Positions 30,437 to 36,706 of a stretch of 36,706 nt of DNA are shown one piece after another; the first letter of the stretch is position 1, and every line of letters begins with the position of its first letter. Origin of the DNA: DASZPL01 sp035550315 (GTDB lineage Bacteria > Actinomycetota > Actinomycetes > JAFAQI01). The translations under genes and the position numbers were made by a program. The stretch is taken from assembly GCA_035550315.1 (NCBI GenBank), contig DASZPL010000043.1, positions 1 through 36,706 of the forward strand, written 5' to 3'. Below the pieces are notes generated by a model. It was not told the DNA's origin and made no database searches. It was given only the letters and a program-made list of their open reading frames with translations.

Positions 30437-31083
30437 GGCGCGAGCCGCTCGACCATCCAGCCGCCGGCGGCCTCCCGCAGATACCGCAACCGGTCGTGCA
30501 ACCGGTCGTTGCGGCCTTGCCAGAACTCGATCGTGTCCGGCCGGACCCGATAGCCGCCCCAGTGCGGCGGGCACGGGACGTCGGTTCCGGCGTACCTGGC
30601 AGTCGCCTCGGCGACCGCCGACTCCAGCGCCGCGCGGTCGGCGACCGGTTGCGACTGCTCGCTCGCCCAGGCCGACAGCTGCGCGCCTCGCGGCCGGGTC
30701 GCGAAGTAGGCCTCCGACTCCTGCCGGCTGACCGGCGTCGCCTCGCCGTCGACCAGCACCTGCCGGGAGACCTGGTGCCAGGCGAACAGCAGCGCAACCC
30801 GCGGCTCGGCGGCCAGTGCGCGTCCCTTGCGCGACGTGTAGTTGGTGAAGAAGACGAATCCGTCCTCGTCGGCCTGCTTGCACAGCACCGTCCGGGCGCC
30901 GGGCCGGCCGTCCGGATCCACCGTCGCGCACACCATCGCGTTGATCTCGGCGATCCCGGCGGCCTGCGCGTCCGCCAGCCAGCGCCGCCACAACTCGATC
31001 GGGTGCGGCGGGAGGTCGGTCTCCGTGAGCCCGACGGCCTCGTAGTCGCTGCGCAGCTGCGCAAGGTCGATCGGGTCGATCAC
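30433..31083 (-). CDS. pdxH: Pyridoxamine 5'-phosphate oxidase
   Basis: A 216-residue FMN enzyme that makes PLP from pyridoxamine or pyridoxine phosphate. Family motifs are NAMVCATVDPDGRPGARTVL, FFTNYTSRKGRALAAEP, FAWHQVSRQVLVDGEA, YFATRPRGAQLSAWASEQS, PPHWGGYRVRPDTIEFWQG and the C-terminal NDRLHDRLRY. It ends in ERLAP, the usual PdxH ending. It starts with GTG at 31083; GAGTGT (31095-31090) lies 6 nt upstream and there is no RBS, so a leaderless transcript is possible. It is divergent from citrate synthase. PLP is the cofactor of GlyA and SerC, both in this window. Confidence 0.96.
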   Translation of the reverse strand: MIDPIDLAQLRSDYEAVGLTETDLPPHPIELWRRWLADAQAAGIAEINAMVCATVDPDGRPGARTVLCKQADEDGFVFFTNYTSRKGRALAAEPRVALLFAWHQVSRQVLVDGEATPVSRQESEAYFATRPRGAQLSAWASEQSQPVADRAALESAVAEATARYAGTDVPCPPHWGGYRVRPDTIEFWQGRNDRLHDRLRYLREAAGGWMVERLAP

Positions 31084-31137
31084 GGTTCGACACTCTCACG
31101 GGGGACAATGAAGGCAGAGCCGACGCAAGGAGAAGCC

Positions 31138-32244
31138 ATGGCTGACGAGACCACTTTCCGCCCCGGGCTGGAAGGCGTCATCGCGTTCGAAACCGAGATC
31201 GCCGAGCCCGACAAGGAAGGCTCCGCGCTGCGCTACCGCGGCGTCGACATTGAAGACCTCGTGGGCCGCGTCAGCTACGGCAACGTCTGGGGTCTGCTGG
31301 TCGACGGCCGGTTCGCGCCCGGCCTGCCTCCGGCCGAGCCGTTCCCGGTGCCGGTCCACTCCGGCGACATCCGGGTCGACGTACAGAGCGCGCTGGCGAC
31401 GCTGGCTCCCGCCTGGGGGCTGGAGCAGCTGCTCGACATCGACGACGAGCAGGCGCGCGACGACCTCGCCCGCTGCTCGGTGACCGCGATGTCGTTCGTC
31501 GCGCAGTCGGCGCGCGGCCTCGGCCAGCCGATGGTCCCGCAGAAGCGGATCGACGAGGCGCGCACCATCGTCGAGCGGTTCATGATCCGCTGGCGAGGGG
31601 AGCCGGACCCGCAGCACACCAAGGCGGTCGACGCCTACTTCGTCTCCGCCGCGGAGCACGGCATGAACGCCTCGACGTTCACCGCGCGGGTGATCGCGTC
31701 GACCGGTGCCGACGCCGCCGCCTGCCTGTCCGGCGCGGTCGGCGCGCTATCCGGGCCGTTGCACGGCGGCGCGCCGTCGCGCGTGCTCAAGATGCTCGAC
31801 GAGGTCGCCGAGGAAGGCGACGCCCGCCGCTACGTGAAGCGGCTGCTCGACTCCAAGCAGCGGCTGATGGGCTTCGGCCACCGGGTCTACCGCGCCGAGG
31901 ACCCGCGGGCCCGGGTGTTGCGGCGTACGGCGAAGGAGCTGAACGCACCGCGGGTCGAAGTTGCCGAGGCGCTCGAGGAGGCAGCGCTCGCCGAGCTGCG
32001 CGAGCGCTATCCGGACCGCGTGCTCGCAACCAACGTCGAGTTCTGGTCAGCGGTCGTGCTCGACTTCGCCCAGGTGCCCGCGCACATGTTCACGTCGATG
32101 TTCACCTGCGCGCGGGTGGCCGGTTGGAGCGCCCACATCCTGGAGCAGAAGCGCGCCGGCCGGCTGATCCGCCCGTCCGCCAAGTACGTCGGACCGGCCA
32201 ACCGCCCGGTCAGCGAGGTGCCGGGAGCGGACCAGCTGACCTAA
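31138..32244 (+). CDS. Citrate synthase (short actinobacterial type)
   Basis: A 368-residue type-I-like citrate synthase of the shorter form often called citrate synthase 2. Catalytic residues are H209 (SGPLHGGAPSRV), H248 (MGFGHRVYR) and D309 (WSAVVLDF), with substrate-binding H174 (AAEHGMNASTFTAR). AAGGAG precedes the ATG at 31138; an in-frame ATG at 31108 would add ten residues but lacks an RBS. It condenses oxaloacetate and acetyl-CoA; a 2-methylcitrate activity cannot be excluded from sequence. Its stop overlaps that of the convergent lipoprotein gene (CTAA, 32241-32244). Confidence 0.93.
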   Translation: MADETTFRPGLEGVIAFETEIAEPDKEGSALRYRGVDIEDLVGRVSYGNVWGLLVDGRFAPGLPPAEPFPVPVHSGDIRVDVQSALATLAPAWGLEQLLDIDDEQARDDLARCSVTAMSFVAQSARGLGQPMVPQKRIDEARTIVERFMIRWRGEPDPQHTKAVDAYFVSAAEHGMNASTFTARVIASTGADAAACLSGAVGALSGPLHGGAPSRVLKMLDEVAEEGDARRYVKRLLDSKQRLMGFGHRVYRAEDPRARVLRRTAKELNAPRVEVAEALEEAALAELRERYPDRVLATNVEFWSAVVLDFAQVPAHMFTSMFTCARVAGWSAHILEQKRAGRLIRPSAKYVGPANRPVSEVPGADQLT

Positions 32245-32882
32245 CCGGCCGCCCAGGTCACCGGCGACTCGATGTAGTCGGTGCCGTTGACGTACGCCGC
32301 CTTCGTGATCCCGCCCGGCACCAGGAAGGTCAGGCAGGTCTGGAAGGTGTCGCCGCGACCCAGCTGTGCCTGCGACTCGTTCTCCGTGCACTTCGGAAAG
32401 TCGCCGATGAACGTCAAGCTCTGCTGCGTCTGCCCGGTGTTGTCGACGCCTTCGATCGCGACCGACGCCTCGGACCCTTTGACCGGGGCGGGTCCGAGGT
32501 TGGTGATGTGCACCTTGACGTACTCCGGGGTGCCGGCGCGTTGAGCGGCGTCCAGCTGGATGCCGTTGAAGTCGGACAGGCTGCCCTTCTCGATGGAGTC
32601 CACCGTCACCTTGAGCTTGAGCGTCGCATCGCTCGTGGTCGAGCCCAGCGGCACGTACGGCACCGTGGCCGACTGGCCGACGGTCAGCGCGGTCCCGGCT
32701 TTCGTGACGCCGGACGTCGCGGCACCGCTTGTCGCGGCGCTGGTAGTCGCGGTGGCCGCCGCGGTGGCAGCGGGCGCGTTGCCAGCAGAGCCGCCACTGC
32801 TGCCGCCACCGCATGCCGCCGCGCCGATCGCCGCCGCCACGGTCGTGACGGCGAACGCGACAAGATGAGATCTCCGACCCAT
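32241..32882 (-). CDS. Putative lipoprotein, DUF4352-like
   Basis: A 213-residue exported protein. The ATG at 32882, with a GGGGGG-type RBS 9 nt upstream, begins a signal peptide (GRRSHLVAFAVTTVAAAIG) ending in AAAC at residue 24, an acceptable lipobox. A Gly/Ser/Ala/Thr-rich linker (about 25-65) leads to a beta-sandwich-like domain with LKLKVTVDSIEKGSLSDFNG and PEYVKVHITNLGPAPVKGSE, as in DUF4352-type telokin-like domains. Two further cysteines (PKCTEN, QTCLTF) may form a disulfide. The open frame to 32963 only adds unconserved residues. The function is unknown. Confidence 0.8.
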   Translation of the reverse strand: MGRRSHLVAFAVTTVAAAIGAAACGGGSSGGSAGNAPAATAAATATTSAATSGAATSGVTKAGTALTVGQSATVPYVPLGSTTSDATLKLKVTVDSIEKGSLSDFNGIQLDAAQRAGTPEYVKVHITNLGPAPVKGSEASVAIEGVDNTGQTQQSLTFIGDFPKCTENESQAQLGRGDTFQTCLTFLVPGGITKAAYVNGTDYIESPVTWAAG

Positions 32883-32951
32883 GACCAAGCACCCCCCTGT
32901 GGTCAGGGTGCAGCATGACACGGTCGGACCCGGCGTGACGCCGGCGCCAAC

Positions 32952-32957
32952 TACCCT
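32952..32957 (+). promoter_or_regulatory. Putative -10 element of a leaderless transcript (serC)
   Basis: TACCCT fits TANNNT and ends 6 nt before the GTG at 32964. No Shine-Dalgarno sequence is present, so the serC mRNA probably begins at the start codon. No clear -35 box is seen. Confidence 0.52.
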
Positions 32958-32963
32958 TGTCAC

Positions 32964-34094
32964 GTGAGCGACACGAACTTGGTTCTGCCGGCCGATCTGC
33001 TGCCCAGCGACGGGCGCTTCGGGTCCGGGCCCACGAAGGTGCGGCCGGAACAGCTAAGCGCCCTGACCGCGACCGGCACGAGCTACCTCGGCACGTCGCA
33101 CCGGCGTGACGGAGTCCGCTCGGTCGTCGGGCGGGTCCGCGAGGGAGTGACGGCGCTGTTCGGCCTGCCGGACGGCTACGAGGTCGTGCTGGGCAACGGC
33201 GGAGCGACGCTGTTCTGGGACATCGCGACGTTCTGCTTGATCGAGCACAAGTCGCAGCACCTGGCCTTCGGCGAGTTCTCGTCGAAGTTCGCCGCTGCGG
33301 TCGCGGCGGCGCCGTTCCTCGACGAGCCGACGGTCCGCCGTGCCGACGCCGGCGACGCTCCGACGATCGCGGCCGAGGCCGGCATCGACTGCTACTGCTG
33401 GCCGCACAACGAGACGTCGACCGGCGTGATGACCGATGTCACGCGGCCGCAGGGCGGCGATGCCGGTGCGCTCACCCTGATCGACGCCACCAGCGGCGCC
33501 GGCGGGCTGCCGGTCGACATCGCCCAAGCCGACGCGTACTACTTCGCGCCGCAGAAGGTGTTCGCGTCGGACGGCGGGCTCTGGGTCGCCGTACTCTCCC
33601 CCGCCGCGTTGGAGCGAGCCAACCGGCTGACGCCCACTCGCTGGGTGCCGTCGACGCTCGACCTGACGATCGCGATCGACCAGTCGCGGCTCAACCAGAC
33701 CTACAACACCCCGGCGCTGGCGACGCTGTTCCTGATGGCCGAGCAGCTCGACTGGATGAACGGCAACGGCGGGCTGGAGTGGGCGGTCGGTCGCACGACC
33801 GAGTCGAGCACCCTGCTCTACGGCTGGGCCGAGAAGTCGGAGTACGCCGCGCCGCTGGTCGCCGATCCGGCAAAGCGGTCGCTGGTCGTCGGGACGATCC
33901 GGTTCGACGACGCGGTCGACGCGGGTGCGGTCACCAAGGTGCTGCGGGCCAACGGCATCCTCGATGTCGAGGCCTACCGTGCGGCCGGCTACAACGGGCT
34001 GCGGATCGGCATGTTCCCGGCCGTGGAGCCCGCCGACGTCGAGGCGCTCACGGCCTGCGTCGACTGGGTGGTCGACCACCTGCCGCGCGGCTAG
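32964..34094 (+). CDS. serC: Phosphoserine transaminase (mycobacterial type)
   Basis: A 376-residue class-V PLP aminotransferase of the mycobacterial SerC subtype (TIGR01366). It begins with LPSDGRFGSGPTKVRPEQL, then SHRRDGVRSVVGRVREG, NETSTGV, the cofactor aspartate in LIDATSGAGGLPVD (D174) and the PLP lysine in FAPQKVFASDGG (K198). It ends with GLRIGMFPAVEPADVEALT. It makes phosphoserine from phosphohydroxypyruvate and glutamate, the step after SerA. The GTG start has a TANNNT box at 6 nt and no RBS. The secreted hydrolase gene follows after 9 nt on the same strand. Confidence 0.96.
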   Translation: MSDTNLVLPADLLPSDGRFGSGPTKVRPEQLSALTATGTSYLGTSHRRDGVRSVVGRVREGVTALFGLPDGYEVVLGNGGATLFWDIATFCLIEHKSQHLAFGEFSSKFAAAVAAAPFLDEPTVRRADAGDAPTIAAEAGIDCYCWPHNETSTGVMTDVTRPQGGDAGALTLIDATSGAGGLPVDIAQADAYYFAPQKVFASDGGLWVAVLSPAALERANRLTPTRWVPSTLDLTIAIDQSRLNQTYNTPALATLFLMAEQLDWMNGNGGLEWAVGRTTESSTLLYGWAEKSEYAAPLVADPAKRSLVVGTIRFDDAVDAGAVTKVLRANGILDVEAYRAAGYNGLRIGMFPAVEPADVEALTACVDWVVDHLPRG

Positions 34095-34103
34095 GGCCGC
34101 GAC

Positions 34104-35658
34104 GTGCCGGCGGTCGCGCGGGTCGCTGCGACCACGGCGGCGGCGGTCGTGCTCGCCGCCGGGGCGATGCCCCGCTGCGAGCGCCCGGCCGCCGACGCCA
34201 CGCCCGACCGGCGCGACCGCGGCGGCCGGCAGCGCTCGGCTGCACTGGGGCGACTGCCCGACGGGGCGGGATCCGGCACTGCTCGGCGCGGGGGTGCGCT
34301 GCGCCCAGTTGCGGGTGCCGCTGAACTACGCGCGGCCACACGGCCGGCAGATCACGCTCGAGCTGTCGCGCGTCAGCCACGCGAGCGGTCACCCGGACAA
34401 GGGCCCGATCCTGGTGAACCCCGGCGGTCCGGGCGCGTCCGGACTTGGGCTGGCGGCGCAGCTCGCGGCCGCCGTGCCGGGCGGCGTCGGCCGCGACTAC
34501 GACTGGATCGGCTGGGACCCGCGCGGCGTCGGAGCGAGCCGCCCGCAGGTGCACTGCACCGCGGGCTACTTCGCCGGCCCGCGACGCAGCTACGTCCCGA
34601 CCAGTCACCGGTTGCTGCACTACTGGAAAGCGCGGGCCCGGCGCTATGCCTACTCCTGCGGGCGCGACAAGCCGCTGCTCCGCCACCTGACGACCGTCGA
34701 CTCCGCCCGCGACATGGAGTCGATCCGGCGAGCCCTCGGCGCCAGCAAGATCAGCTTTTACGGCTACTCCTACGGCAGCTATCTCGGCCAGGTCTACTCG
34801 ACGCTCTACCCGCGGCACCTGAAGCGGATGGTGCTCGACAGCAACGTCGATCCGCGCCGAGTCTGGTACGACGCGAACCTCGACCAGGACCGCGCGTTCG
34901 ACCGGACCATCGCGTACTACTTCCGGTGGGTGGCCCGCCACCACGACGTGTGGCACCTCGGCTCGACCACCAAGCACGTCCGGCACCGCTACTACCACGA
35001 CCTCGGGCGGCTGCGCCGGCATCCGCGGGGCCAACTGGGATCAGACGAGTACGCCGACGCGTTCCAGCAAGCCGCCTACTACCAGTCCACGTGGGAGACG
35101 CTCACCGCCGCGTGGCGCGCGCTCGACCATGGCCGGCCGGCCGCGATGCGGCAACAGTGGATTGCCGCCGACCGGCCGTACAGCGCCAACAACGACTTCG
35201 CCGTGTACAACGCGGTGCAGTGCGCCGACGCGCCGTGGCCGAAGCGATGGTCGACCTGGCAGCGGGACAACGAGCGGATGTACCGCGCCCACCCGTTCCT
35301 CACCTGGGGCAACGCCTGGATCAACGCGCCCTGCCACTACTGGCTGGTGCCGCCCCGACGGCCGATCACGATCAACGGGAAGCACACGCGCAGCGCGTTG
35401 CTGATCGACGAGACGTTGGACGCGGCGACACCGTATGAGGGCAGCCTCGAGGTACGCCGGCTCTACCCGCACTCCCGGCTGATCGCCGAGCCGGGCGGGA
35501 CCACCCACGCCGACTCACTCAACGGTGACCGCTGCGTCGACGACAAGATCGCGGCGTACCTGAAGTCCGGCACGCTGCCGAAGCGCCGGGCCGGCAACCG
35601 TGCCGACGCGACGTGCCGACCGCTGCCGCAGCCGAACCCGAAGGCAGACGGCTACTAG
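34104..35658 (+). CDS. Secreted alpha/beta hydrolase, TAP/SlpD-like, with apparent 1-nt frameshift
   Basis: The body (from about 34201) is an alpha/beta hydrolase of the tripeptidyl-aminopeptidase type: LHWGDCPTG, RCAQLRVPLNYARPHG, LVNPGGPGASG, DWIGWDPRGVGAS, the nucleophile elbow GYSYGS, the acid LIDETLDAATPYEG, and the C-terminal histidine GGTTHADSL. Its frame has no plausible start before WGDC. The signal peptide, from GTG 34104 (PAVARVAATTAAAVVLAAGAM), lies in a different frame. Removing one base from the C4 run at 34170-34173 (or the G4 run at 34161-34164) joins them into a 517-residue precursor with a good cleavage site, AMPAASA. This is either a sequencing error or a real frameshift that abolishes export. 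It follows serC by 9 nt. Confidence 0.78.
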
Positions 35659-35665
35659 CGCTCAG

Positions 35666-36706
35666 TCAGGACGCGTCGGCCACCGCACCGGGCAGCGCCT
35701 CGGTCCACGCGACCGCCCGCAACCATGGGACGTGGCCGTAGAACGTCGCGCGGCGGTCGAAGGTGAGCGGGGCCGCAACCTCGCGCGCACTTTTGCGGAC
35801 CAGCCAGACGGCCTCGTGCCGGATCACCAGGAGTGACCCGTCGCGTCCCCACTGCGGTGCGGTCGCCCCGTGACCGGCGACGGTGAGGCGACGCGCGGTC
35901 GACTTGGTCACGATCGTGATGTCGCCGCTGTCCTGCACGCGTTGCACGTAACTGGGCGCGAACGGCGGGCCGGACGAATTCGGCTGGTACGCGCGGTCGC
36001 GCACCACGGCCAACCTTCCGGCCGGTGACCACGCCGGATCCATTGACACTTGGTTCGCCGGTTGCCGGACGCGATCACACTTGCGCGGCGTGCAGATCGC
36101 GACCGCCTTGTGCCCAGCCGTCAGCACCCGGTCGCCGCCTTCGATGACCGCGATCTCGCTTTTCGCCCGCGACAGAGCGATCCACGAGCCGTATCCGAGC
36201 ATCGTCTTCGCGATCCGATGCCGGTGCCCGGACATCGTGACGACGTCGAGCGGCAACCCGTCGGCGGCCAACGAGCCGGAACCCATCGGGTCGAACCACG
36301 CCAGCAACCGGCGGCCGTCCGGCCACCAGGCGGCCAGGTCCAGCACGTTGCCGGTGACCGCGGTGACGACATGGCGATGCACCTGCGCGGCCGCTGGCCG
36401 AAGGACCTCCAACCGACTGTGCCACTTGTGGTGGCGAAACACGTCGGTCGACAACGCCAGCCGACCGCCGGTCGGCGCCCATGAGATCGCCCCGATCGTC
36501 GGAGCGGATATGACGATGCGCGACGAACCATCCGGCCAGACCAGCCGCAGCTGGTCGGCGTGCTTGCCCCGGCGATGCGTCACGACGGCGAGCCGGTTGG
36601 CCTGCGGCGCCCACATCGCGCGCAGCACGTTGACGGCGCGCGGGGTCAACGGCCGAACGGCCCGTCCGGCGGCGCTCACCAGCCACAGCCGGGCGGCGCG
36701 ATGGCC
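35666..36706 (-). CDS. TolB/WD40-like beta-propeller protein, partial (N-terminus beyond window)
   Basis: The frame is open to the right edge, so the GTG at 36679 is not the start: upstream codons already read RLWLV, which with SAAGRAVRPLT forms a propeller strand. Repeats of the TolB type are visible, including MWAPQANRLAVVT, ISWAPTGGRLALS, AWWPDGRRLLAWF, PAWSPAGRLAVVRD and PQWGRDGSLLVIR, about one per 45-60 residues. About 337-347 residues are seen, ending LPGAVADAS. Such proteins are often exported or lipid-anchored, which cannot be judged here. It converges on the TAP-like hydrolase, with 7 nt between the stops. No function is assigned. Confidence 0.75.
   Translation of the reverse strand, partial: GHRAARLWLVSAAGRAVRPLTPRAVNVLRAMWAPQANRLAVVTHRRGKHADQLRLVWPDGSSRIVISAPTIGAISWAPTGGRLALSTDVFRHHKWHSRLEVLRPAAAQVHRHVVTAVTGNVLDLAAWWPDGRRLLAWFDPMGSGSLAADGLPLDVVTMSGHRHRIAKTMLGYGSWIALSRAKSEIAVIEGGDRVLTAGHKAVAICTPRKCDRVRQPANQVSMDPAWSPAGRLAVVRDRAYQPNSSGPPFAPSYVQRVQDSGDITIVTKSTARRLTVAGHGATAPQWGRDGSLLVIRHEAVWLVRKSAREVAAPLTFDRRATFYGHVPWLRAVAWTEALPGAVADAS

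Noticed and set aside
29132..31108. A 658-residue MFS protein with a large N-terminal domain
   Set aside because: The extension is the pdxH gene read in another frame. The GTG at 30436, overlapping the pdxH stop, fits the family length.

Overview
The window comes from a very GC-rich actinobacterium. G or C fills almost every third codon position, GTG starts are frequent, and several families typical of actinomycetes are present: an F420-dependent oxidoreductase, a TIGR03086 protein, an SCO6745-like protein, UdgX, mycobacterial-type SerC and a soluble cytochrome P450. The order cannot be fixed from sequence alone. There is no rRNA, tRNA, CRISPR array, transposase, integrase or prophage gene. 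It reads as a dense chromosomal segment with about 34 protein-coding genes, short gaps and many 4-nt ATGA/GTGA overlaps.

Layout. (1) 1-3609, minus strand: a three-gene acyl-CoA module (APH-like kinase, small DUF6285-type protein, acyl-CoA dehydrogenase) resembling the LvaABC 4-hydroxyacyl-CoA pathway, then a TetR regulator with its own operator and a flavodiiron-like MBL protein cut by the window edge. (2) 3665-8817: a secreted lipase divergent from a secreted lysyl-oxidase-like protein, an SCO6745-type protein divergent from a TIGR03086 protein, a MarR regulator and a small basic protein. (3) 8825-14383, minus: a redox operon of TPP-dependent enzyme, 4-TM protein, gluconate-dehydrogenase-type subunit 3, GMC flavoenzyme and F420 oxidoreductase, with a TetR-type palindrome upstream. 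(4) 14451-17321: Abi-alpha/DUF4393 and DUF445 membrane-associated proteins and a pirin. (5) 17458-22160: two tandem ABC1/UbiB-type kinases and a P450 in one overlapping operon, divergent from a TetR gene with a palindromic operator in the shared 46-nt gap.

(6) 22181-28341: glyA under a ZTP riboswitch, a repeat and G-tract region, an SRPBCC protein coupled to a GlcD-type FAD oxidase, serA and an NlpC/P60 hydrolase. (7) 28479-31083, minus: pdxH, an MFS exporter and UdgX, translationally coupled. (8) 31138 to the end: citrate synthase, a lipoprotein, serC, a secreted TAP-type alpha/beta hydrolase with an apparent one-base frameshift, and a partial beta-propeller protein.

Together, serA, serC, glyA and pdxH supply serine, glycine, one-carbon units and the PLP cofactor, with glyA tied to folate status by the riboswitch. 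The items most worth following are the ABC1-ABC1-P450 operon, the TPP/GMC/F420 operon, the ZTP switch, the two intergenic repeat families (one supplies a protein C-terminus), the recurring TANNNT-N6-start signature of leaderless mRNAs, UdgX, and the frameshift.
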